From Bryobacterales bacterium (GTDB taxonomy: Bacteria > Acidobacteriota > Terriglobia > Bryobacterales > Bryobacteraceae): a stretch of DNA of 47,344 nucleotides. Of the stretch, positions 41,245 through 47,344 are shown piece after piece. The notes under the pieces were generated by a model. That model did no database searches, was not told the DNA's origin, and worked only from the letters and a program-made list of their open reading frames with translations. The position numbers and the translations under genes were made by a program. How positions within the stretch are numbered: the stretch's first letter is position 1; every line of letters begins with the position of its first letter. The DNA is taken from NCBI GenBank assembly GCA_027459465.1, contig DAIDIH010000279.1, positions 1 through 47,344 on the forward strand. Direction: 5' to 3'.

Positions 41245-42537
41245 TTACTCCAGTAACGTCGGATGAGAGACGACAGCGTGCGTCTGGTAAGTCCAACTGA
41301 AGGCCAGCGTACCATCTAAAACGCAATGCACCACCACTTGGTAGGAAGGAGGAAAGTGTTGGATACCCTGCGCGGCGAGACGGGCCTTGAGGACACGCAA
41401 GCTCGCAGGCGAGGAGAAGAACTCCATCGCGGCCTGCGGTCCCGCTGAAGTGATACCCGAAAACACCGCCAGCCGCGTCCCGCTACTCGACCAGGAGGAA
41501 ACCGGGAGCACGGTCAAGAGTCCATAGACTTCTTTCAGTTGTCCGTTCTCGTCGTAAACCGGACGGAATTCATGCTTTGGATTAGCGCCCGGCGGCGCAT
41601 CGGCGACGACCTCCTGCTTCGCCGCCGGATCGTAATACACCGAGTACGGCATGTTGGCCAGGATACGCGCCGCAAGGTGGCTGTAACTCGGCGATCCGAT
41701 GATGAGCGCGTTCCGCCCGCGAAGCGCCATCGGCCGCATCCCGTTCTCCGGCAGCACCTGCGCCCGTTGCCCCGCGCTCGCCAGCACACGCACGCCGACC
41801 GACGCCGCCAGGGCGTCGCCCAGCAGCGCATCGTTCACTGTGGATTGCAAATACACTCCGCCGCCGCGATTCGGATGAAGCGCCCGAAAGAATGCCGCAG
41901 CCACCGGCGGCGCCGGCACGATCCCTTCCAGCGGCGGGATGCCGCCTTCCGGGTAATTCATCAGCATCATCACCGGCGGCGAGGGGATCGTAATCATCGC
42001 GTTGCCATCCGGCGCCAGCATCGGCCCCCAGGCTTCCCGCAGAACGGGGTCGGGAAGGTTGCGCCGCGAACCGGCCAACCATCCGGCGAACGCCGCGATC
42101 AAACTCAATGCCAGCACACCCAACGTAAGACGGATATCGAACCGCCACGCCCGTTCCGGCACGGGAGCAATCCGCTCCACCGACACTTCTGTCCGGCTCA
42201 CGAACGAAGGTGTGTATGATCCCTTGTGCAGTTCAATCCGTACCTCGGCGCCCGGGTTTTCCTTCTCGTAATACTCCTGCAGTTTCTGCCGCAGCGCATA
42301 TGCCCGGCTGCGGACCGAAGAGTCGTCGTGCGGCGTGTAGCCCTGCGGCCGGCCAAGCGCTTCGATGCCGATTGCGTACTCGTTGATCTCCTGCGCCCGG
42401 CCGGCGATTTCCATCTCGCAAATATAACGAAGGAAACGCTTTAGTTGATCGCTGCGCGCGAATGCCTGGCTTCGGAGTACTCCTTCTAGCGCCGCGCGCT
42501 TTTCCTCCGTGCCAATCGTGAATTCCTGCGTGGTCAC
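41245..42537 (-). CDS. Membrane-anchored putative regulator of acidobacterial type
   Basis: About 430 residues from GTG 42537, which has GGGAGGG just before it; a GTG at 42576 would add 13 codons. The N-terminal ~110 residues have LRSQAFARSDQLKRFLRYIC, INEYAIGIEALGRPQGYTPH and SSVRSRAYALRQKLQEYYEK. This block recurs in acidobacterial proteins and looks like a DNA-binding or adaptor module. One hydrophobic segment follows near 150-170 (LTLGVLALSLIAAFAGWLAG), then a periplasmic domain of about 250 residues (MRPMALRGRNALIIGSPSYS, LLTVLPVSSWSSSGTRLAVF). It resembles a one-component membrane sensor. It is divergent from the redoxin gene, 80 bases away. Confidence 0.65.
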   Translation of the reverse strand: MTTQEFTIGTEEKRAALEGVLRSQAFARSDQLKRFLRYICEMEIAGRAQEINEYAIGIEALGRPQGYTPHDDSSVRSRAYALRQKLQEYYEKENPGAEVRIELHKGSYTPSFVSRTEVSVERIAPVPERAWRFDIRLTLGVLALSLIAAFAGWLAGSRRNLPDPVLREAWGPMLAPDGNAMITIPSPPVMMLMNYPEGGIPPLEGIVPAPPVAAAFFRALHPNRGGGVYLQSTVNDALLGDALAASVGVRVLASAGQRAQVLPENGMRPMALRGRNALIIGSPSYSHLAARILANMPYSVYYDPAAKQEVVADAPPGANPKHEFRPVYDENGQLKEVYGLLTVLPVSSWSSSGTRLAVFSGITSAGPQAAMEFFSSPASLRVLKARLAAQGIQHFPPSYQVVVHCVLDGTLAFSWTYQTHAVVSHPTLLE

Positions 42538-42617
42538 CACCCCTCCCACGTCCGGAATCCTATCATAGGCCCACACTGGACGTTCTCAGGCCGGTCGCGC
42601 GCGTATGATAAGGAATC

Positions 42618-43763
42618 ATGAAGCTCGCCTCGAGAATGGCCACGCTGACCCTCATGGGACTGATCACGGCCTCCGTTATTGCCGGAGAAACAGTTCCCAC
42701 GCTCGCGATCGGCTCCCCAGCTCCCGACTTCCATCTGCCCGGCATCGACGGCAAGATGCACTCGCTCGCCGACTACAACTCGGCAAAGATCCTCGTAATC
42801 GTTTTCACTTGTGACCACTGCCCCACCGCGCAGCTCTATGAAGGCCGTATCAAGCAACTCGCGGCAGATTATGAAAACAAGGGTGTGGCGCTTGTCGCCA
42901 TCCAGCCGAACGACCCGAAAGCCGTCCGGCTCGACGAGATGGGTTATACCGACGTGGGCGATTCGCTTGAGGAAATGAAGATCCGCGCCGCGTACCGGAA
43001 CTTCAATTTTCCCTACCTGTACGACGGCGCCACCCAAAGCGTTGCGCGCGCCTACGGCCCGGTATCTACGCCACACGCGTTCATCTTCGATGCCCAGCGT
43101 AAGCTGCGTTACCAGGGCCGCGTCGACTCCAGCATGCGCGAGAATCTGGCTCGCATCCACGACGCCCGCGACGCCATCGACGCTCTACTCGCGGGTAAAC
43201 CGGTGGCAAACCCCGTGCGTCCCACCATGGGCTGCTCCATTAAATGGTCAACGAAAGGCGGCCAAGCCGAAGAACTGGTCCGCATTAACGCTCTGCCAGT
43301 GAAACTGGACATGGCCTCCGCCGCCGGCCTCACCGCATTACGCAGGAACACCTCCGGCAAAGTGGTGCTTGTCGATTTCTGGACCACATGGTGCGGTCCC
43401 TGCGTTGAAGAGTTTCCCGAGTTTGAAAAGATGTACCGGATGTACGGCAAGCGCGCGTTCGACTTGGTCACGGTCGCCGCCCAGTTCCCCGATGAGCGCA
43501 AAGGAGTCTTCGCCTTCCTTGAGCGCCAGCACGCCACCAGCCGCAACTTGCTCTTCTCGGAAGACGACACCTACGCGATGATGGCAGCCTTCGACGCCCA
43601 GTGGAACGGCGGTGTCCCATACACCGTCCTCCTCGGGCCCGGCGGTGCGGTTATATTCTCCACCCAAGGCGCCGCCGACCCCTTGGAACTCCGCCGGCTG
43701 ATCCTCCGCCATCTGCCCGACGACGATTACATCGGCCAGCAGGTCTACTGGAATTCGCGCTAG
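42618..43763 (+). CDS. Secreted protein with two thioredoxin-fold domains (redoxin)
   Basis: 381 residues with a signal peptide (MATLTLMGLITASVIA). Domain 1 (about 28-195) is AhpC/TSA-like: IGSPAPDFHLPGIDGK and Cys65/Cys68 in FTCDHCPTAQLY, then TPHAFIFDAQRKLRY. A linker with TMGCSIKW (Cys206) follows, a typical end of this redoxin type. Domain 2 (from about 230) is thioredoxin/TlpA-like with Cys259 and Cys262 in TTWCGPCVEEFPEF. The two CxxC centres on one chain suggest an extracytoplasmic thiol relay. The gene ends overlapping the aldo/keto reductase stop by CTAG (convergent). Confidence 0.82.
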   Translation: MKLASRMATLTLMGLITASVIAGETVPTLAIGSPAPDFHLPGIDGKMHSLADYNSAKILVIVFTCDHCPTAQLYEGRIKQLAADYENKGVALVAIQPNDPKAVRLDEMGYTDVGDSLEEMKIRAAYRNFNFPYLYDGATQSVARAYGPVSTPHAFIFDAQRKLRYQGRVDSSMRENLARIHDARDAIDALLAGKPVANPVRPTMGCSIKWSTKGGQAEELVRINALPVKLDMASAAGLTALRRNTSGKVVLVDFWTTWCGPCVEEFPEFEKMYRMYGKRAFDLVTVAAQFPDERKGVFAFLERQHATSRNLLFSEDDTYAMMAAFDAQWNGGVPYTVLLGPGGAVIFSTQGAADPLELRRLILRHLPDDDYIGQQVYWNSR

Positions 43764-44812
43764 CGCTCAACTGCGGCCGCCGGCCCAACGAGAGGAGGAT
43801 TCCGGTCCGAAGCCGTCTGGCGTTGGTGCCAGTAAGGGTAAACCGGCGTGACCTCGCTGGCCGCATCCAGTTTCGCTATGTGCTCGGGCGCGAGTTTCCA
43901 TCCGGTGGCGCCCAGGTTGTCGCGCAACTGCTGCTCGTTGCGCGCGCCCATGATGACGGAGGAAACTGTGGGCCGCTGCATCAGCCAATTCAGTGCGATC
44001 TGTGGAATCGATTTGCCCGTTTCCTTCGCCACGTCGTCGAGCGCGTCGACGACGTTGAACAGCAGGTTCTCATCGACAGGCGGTCCGTACTGCGCGGTCT
44101 TAGGCAAGCGTCCCGAGTCGGGCGCCGGTTGTCCGCGGCGAATCTTGCCCGTCAGCCGGCTCCAGCCAAGCGGACTCCAGATCAGCGCTCCCACGCCTTG
44201 ATCGTGCCCTAGCGGCATCAGTTCCCATTCATACTCGCGGCCGATCAGGGAGTAGTAAACCTGGTGCGCAACGTAGCGCGCCCATCCGTACCGGTCGCTG
44301 GTCATGAGCGACTTCATCATGTGCCAGCCCGAAAAGTTCGACGCGCCGATGTAGCGCACTTTCCCGGCGGTAACCAGATCGTCCAACGCGCGAAGCGTCT
44401 CCTCTACAGGCGGCATCGCATCGAAGCAGTGCATCTGGTAAAGGTCGATGTAGTCCGTTCGCAGCCGCTTCAGGCTCGCTTCGCAAGCGGCGATCAGGTG
44501 AAACCGCGAAGTCCCGCCCTCGTTGGGGTGATCGCCCATCCGGAAAAACGCCTTTGTGGCAATCAGAAGTTGATGCCGGCGCCCCTGAACCGCTTCGCCG
44601 AGGATCTCCTCCGACCGTCCCGCCGAATAGGCGTTCGCCGTATCGAACAGGTTGACGCCGGCTTCGAGGCAGATGCCCACGAATCGCCGGGCTTCGTCTA
44701 CCTCAGTCGCGCCCCAGGCTTTGAACATCTCACCGCGACCGCCGAAGGTGCCGGTTCCGTAGGAGAGAACCGGGACCATCAGCCCGGACTTGCCAAGTTG
44801 CCGTAGTTCCAT
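43760..44812 (-). CDS. Aldo/keto reductase
   Basis: 350 residues; ATG at 44812 (MELRQLGKSGLMVPVLSYGT) begins the family's standard N-terminus, and upstream codons belong to the shadow of the next gene. The tetrad is seen: Asp and Tyr in LFDTANAYSAGRSE, Lys in LIATKAFF, His in LYQMHCFDAMPP. NADPH-binding tail includes VIMGARNEQQLRDNLGA. It reduces aldehydes or keto sugars. The Gfo/Idh/MocA gene ends 17 bases upstream on the same strand, so the two are likely co-transcribed. Confidence 0.88.
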   Translation of the reverse strand: MELRQLGKSGLMVPVLSYGTGTFGGRGEMFKAWGATEVDEARRFVGICLEAGVNLFDTANAYSAGRSEEILGEAVQGRRHQLLIATKAFFRMGDHPNEGGTSRFHLIAACEASLKRLRTDYIDLYQMHCFDAMPPVEETLRALDDLVTAGKVRYIGASNFSGWHMMKSLMTSDRYGWARYVAHQVYYSLIGREYEWELMPLGHDQGVGALIWSPLGWSRLTGKIRRGQPAPDSGRLPKTAQYGPPVDENLLFNVVDALDDVAKETGKSIPQIALNWLMQRPTVSSVIMGARNEQQLRDNLGATGWKLAPEHIAKLDAASEVTPVYPYWHQRQTASDRNPPLVGPAAAVER

Positions 44813-44829
44813 AGAAGTTACCGGCCCGC

Positions 44830-46044
44830 CTAGAGGGGCAGAATCTCTTCCCGCTGCGGGTCGAACTGAATGCGCCGCTTCTGTTCGTAGGCGAGGTTGC
44901 CAAGATGCGATGCCTGCGCGCTGCGGTGACCGATGTACACGTCGCCGTTCGGCCGCTGGCGGCTTCGCATGCAGGCCAGGAAATTTTCCACGTGGTCTAC
45001 GGTCAACTCTCGCGCCGCCTTCACTTCCGTCGGCTGCGCCCCGCGGTCGGCCGGCGTGAAGATGAATTTCGACCGGTCGATATACAGGTTGCCTTCGGTG
45101 CCGCACATCTGAATCGCCGCGCCCTTGATCCCCGGCGCGAGCGTCGCTTCAAACGTCGCGGTCCACTTGGCTGGGTACTCGAGCAGTATGTCGATTGTGT
45201 CCGGTGCCGTGCGTCCGTCGGGATAAGCGTAGATGCCGCCCGCCGCCACGGCGCTGATCGGGTCGTCCTGCAGCATGAACATATGCACCGCGTCGATCCA
45301 GTGCGTGAACAGATCCGTGACCTGTCCGCCGCCGAAATCAAGGTAAGCGCGAAAATTCCAGTACTGCTGCGGATCCCAGTCGCGCCACTTCACGGGGCCA
45401 AGGAACATGTCCCAATCGAGATTGGCCGGCTTCTGCGCAAGCGAGGCCGGCGCCTTCCGCAGGTGCCACGCGTTGCCGTGCCACCACGTGCGCGCCAGCG
45501 TGATCTTGCCGAGTTTTCCCGCCTGAATATACTGGTCGCGCGCTTGCATGTAGTGCGGTCCGGAGCGCTGCTGCATGCCGGTTTGAAATACGCGGTTGTT
45601 TTCGCGCGCCGCTTTGACGACCTTCGGGCCTTCCTCAATCGTTAGAGTTAGCGGCTTCTCGCAGTAAACGTCCTTGCCGGCTTCCACCGCGGCGATCGAG
45701 ATGCGCGAGTGCCAGTGGTCCGGCGTAGCGATGAGAACGGCGTCGAGGTCCTTGCCTTCCTCGAGAAGTTTGCGGTAATCGCCGTACTTCCTCCCGCCGG
45801 GGGCTTTCTGGGCGGCCTCGTCCACGCGGTCGCCCCAGACGTCGCAGAGCGCGGCCACATGAACCGTCGGGTTCTTCTGGAAGATGCCCATGTCGTACTG
45901 GCCGCGCGAGCCGCAGCCGATCACGCCAAGTTGAACGCGGTCGTTGGCGCCTAGCACGCGGGAGTAACTGGCGGCTGTAACGGCGACGGCGCTCGTGGCG
46001 GCGGCGCGAAGAACACTGCGGCGGTTGACGTCCTGGTCCGGCAT
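44830..46044 (-). CDS. Gfo/Idh/MocA-family oxidoreductase, Tat-exported
   Basis: 404 residues. ATG at 46044 gives a Tat-type leader (NRRSVLRAAATSAVAVTAAS); the longer reading upstream crosses the promoter. Rossmann motif GVIGCGSRGQYD, then VLIATPDHWHSRISI and AGKDVYCEKPLTLTIEE with the family Glu-Lys-Pro. GGGQVTDLFTHWIDAVHMFM has the Asp/His residues of the substrate site. This is a paralogue of the gene at 7930-9357, with the same leader type and spacing. It is divergent from trmFO, 53 bases apart. Confidence 0.87.
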   Translation of the reverse strand: MPDQDVNRRSVLRAAATSAVAVTAASYSRVLGANDRVQLGVIGCGSRGQYDMGIFQKNPTVHVAALCDVWGDRVDEAAQKAPGGRKYGDYRKLLEEGKDLDAVLIATPDHWHSRISIAAVEAGKDVYCEKPLTLTIEEGPKVVKAARENNRVFQTGMQQRSGPHYMQARDQYIQAGKLGKITLARTWWHGNAWHLRKAPASLAQKPANLDWDMFLGPVKWRDWDPQQYWNFRAYLDFGGGQVTDLFTHWIDAVHMFMLQDDPISAVAAGGIYAYPDGRTAPDTIDILLEYPAKWTATFEATLAPGIKGAAIQMCGTEGNLYIDRSKFIFTPADRGAQPTEVKAARELTVDHVENFLACMRSRQRPNGDVYIGHRSAQASHLGNLAYEQKRRIQFDPQREEILPL

Positions 46045-46097
46045 AATCTGCCAGTATATCCTCGGAGACTCCGCCGGGTCCGATATCCTGAGAGCGA

Positions 46098-47344
46098 GTG
46101 CGAATTGCGATTTTAGGCGGCGGATTGGCGGGCGTCGAGGCGGCATTGCAGGTGGCTCGTGCGGGCCTCGATTGCACTCTCCATGAGATGCGTCCTATCG
46201 TCAGCACATCCGCGCATAAAACGGACCGTTTCGCAGAACTGGTCTGTAGTAACTCGCTCAAGAGCGAAACATCCGGCGCCGCGCCATGGCTGCTCAAGGA
46301 AGAACTGCGGCGCGCCGGTTCGGCTCTCCTCGAATTCGCCGCCCGGGCGCGTGTTCCCGGCGGGCAGGCGCTCACCGTCGACCGTGACGTCTTTGCCGAA
46401 GAAGCCACGCGAGCGGTCGAAGCCAATGCGCGCATCGAAGTGGTTCGCGGCGAAGCCGCCGAGGTCCCGCGCGCGGGAATCGTCATCGTCGCCACCGGTC
46501 CGCTCACCTCCGGCGCGCTCGCCGACGACATCGGCCGCCTCACCGGAACCAACCGCCTGTTCTTCTACGACAGCATCAGCCCGATCGTGGATGCCTCTAC
46601 CATCGACCGCAACATCGTCTTCGCCGCGTCGCGTTACGGCAAGTCGATCGACGGCTCCGACGACTATCTCAATTGTCCGCTCAACCGCGAGGAATACGAG
46701 CGGTTCGTCGATGAGGTGCTGGCCGCGCGGAGCGCCCCGTCGCATATCCCCGAAGACCATCCGAAATTCTTCGAAGCCTGCCTGCCGATTGAAGAACTCG
46801 CCCGCCGCGGACGCGACACGCTGCGCTTTGGTCCCATGAAGCCAATGGGGCTCACCGACCCGCGAACCGGACGCAGGCCATACGCCGTGGTGCAGTTGCG
46901 CCAGGAGAACCTGCGCGCCGAAAGCTACAACTTAGTCGGCTTCCAGAACCATATGCGATTCGAGGAACAGCAGCGCGTGTTCCGCCTGATTCCAGGCCTC
47001 GAACAGGCCGTGTTCCTACGCTACGGCCAAGTGCATCGTAACACGTATATCAACGCGCCCTCGCTGCTCACACCGACGCTGCAACTGCGCACGCGGCCGG
47101 AAGTCTTCTTCGCCGGCCAGATCTCCGGTGTCGAAGGCTATGTCGAATCCATCGCTACCGGACTCATCGCGGGGCGCAATGCGGCTGCGCTGGCGCAGGG
47201 CGAATCCATCGTGCCGTTTCCGCGCGAGACCGCTCTCGGCTCCCTATGCGCCTACGTCTCTGGCGCCGACCCGGCAAATTATCAGCCGGCCAACATCACC
47301 TTTGACCTGCTGCCTCGCCTCGAGGAGGCGGAGCGGATCAAACT
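46098..47344 (+). CDS. trmFO: TrmFO: folate-dependent tRNA-U54 methyltransferase (5' part)
   Basis: GTG at 46098 opens a frame that runs to the window edge (415 codons, C-terminus missing). N-terminal FAD motif: RIAILGGGLAGVEAALQVA; then LHEMRPIVSTSAHKTDRFAE, ELVCSNSLKSE with the conserved Cys, LLKEELRRAGS, PGGQALTVDRDVF, and IVIVATGPLTSGALA. Later KPMGLTDPRTGRRPYAVVQL, YNLVGFQNHM and PEVFFAGQISGVEGYVES. TrmFO transfers a methylene group from methylene-THF to U54 of tRNA using FADH2. The start is set by the conserved N-terminus, since the upstream site (GAGAGCGA) is weak. Confidence 0.93.
   Translation, partial: MRIAILGGGLAGVEAALQVARAGLDCTLHEMRPIVSTSAHKTDRFAELVCSNSLKSETSGAAPWLLKEELRRAGSALLEFAARARVPGGQALTVDRDVFAEEATRAVEANARIEVVRGEAAEVPRAGIVIVATGPLTSGALADDIGRLTGTNRLFFYDSISPIVDASTIDRNIVFAASRYGKSIDGSDDYLNCPLNREEYERFVDEVLAARSAPSHIPEDHPKFFEACLPIEELARRGRDTLRFGPMKPMGLTDPRTGRRPYAVVQLRQENLRAESYNLVGFQNHMRFEEQQRVFRLIPGLEQAVFLRYGQVHRNTYINAPSLLTPTLQLRTRPEVFFAGQISGVEGYVESIATGLIAGRNAAALAQGESIVPFPRETALGSLCAYVSGADPANYQPANITFDLLPRLEEAERIK

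Noticed and set aside
1..47344. tRNA, rRNA or CRISPR array
   Set aside because: No cloverleaf-like sequence with a CCA-type 3' end, no rRNA signature and no regularly spaced repeats were noticed on either strand.

Overview
The window looks like chromosomal DNA of a high-GC soil bacterium of the Acidobacteriota, probably a Bryobacterales/Solibacter-like lineage. This rests on family content only: an Oar-like TonB-dependent receptor with a carboxypeptidase-regulatory N-domain, several Tat- or signal-peptide-bearing carbohydrate enzymes, two Gfo/Idh/MocA proteins, a YagF/YjhG dehydratase, and a signal-bearing RraA homologue. No rRNA, tRNA or CRISPR array was seen.

Layout. 1-0.9 kb: a cut-off DUF4424 gene and a VapBC toxin-antitoxin pair with a 12-bp palindrome just upstream of vapB. 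1-7.3 kb: an HbpS-like protein and three secreted proteins of unclear role. 7.4-12 kb: a decayed PAS-domain fragment, then a Gfo/Idh/MocA oxidoreductase with a GH35-type glycosidase, and a PIG-L/LmbE deacetylase. 12.2-13.8 kb: a scar of two fused, broken transposable elements (IS66 tnpA/tnpB plus the 3' part of an integrase with a nonsense codon). 13.8-18.9 kb: a tight four-gene minus-strand operon (MFS transporter, MerA-like flavoprotein disulfide reductase, Tes-like radical SAM enzyme, ArsM-like methyltransferase). Divergent from it is a selenoprotein of the GrdB/PrdB-like family, with an in-frame UGA at 19454-19456 and a good bacterial SECIS candidate just downstream. 19.7-23.4 kb: a bufferin-type RiPP cluster (precursor, DUF692/MNIO enzyme, DUF2063 partner, DoxX) divergent from an ECF sigma factor with a zinc-finger anti-sigma factor. 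23.4-29.4 kb: a Ser/Thr kinase and a plus-strand run of amidohydrolase, GMC small subunit, GMC oxidoreductase, cupin and SDR. 29.7-31.5 kb: a Cys-rich small gene cut by an IS3-family element that expresses OrfAB by -1 frameshifting. 31.5-42.5 kb: minus-strand sugar-acid dehydratase, MbfA-type iron exporter, DoxX, TonB receptor, enolase-superfamily enzyme, RraA-like protein and a membrane regulator. 42.6-47.3 kb: a double-thioredoxin-fold protein, an aldo/keto reductase, a second Gfo/Idh/MocA protein and the first 415 codons of trmFO.

How the parts may work together. The TonB receptor, enolase-superfamily dehydratase, YagF-like dehydratase, Gfo/Idh, GH35 and GMC genes fit uptake and oxidation of plant-derived sugars and sugar acids. 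The strongest second-look items are the hidden selenoprotein, the radical SAM/ArsM-like operon beside it, and the bufferin cluster with an intercistronic 12-bp hairpin. The plus strand is visibly G-rich left of about 29.5 kb and C-rich right of about 31.5 kb, with the switch at the IS3 element.
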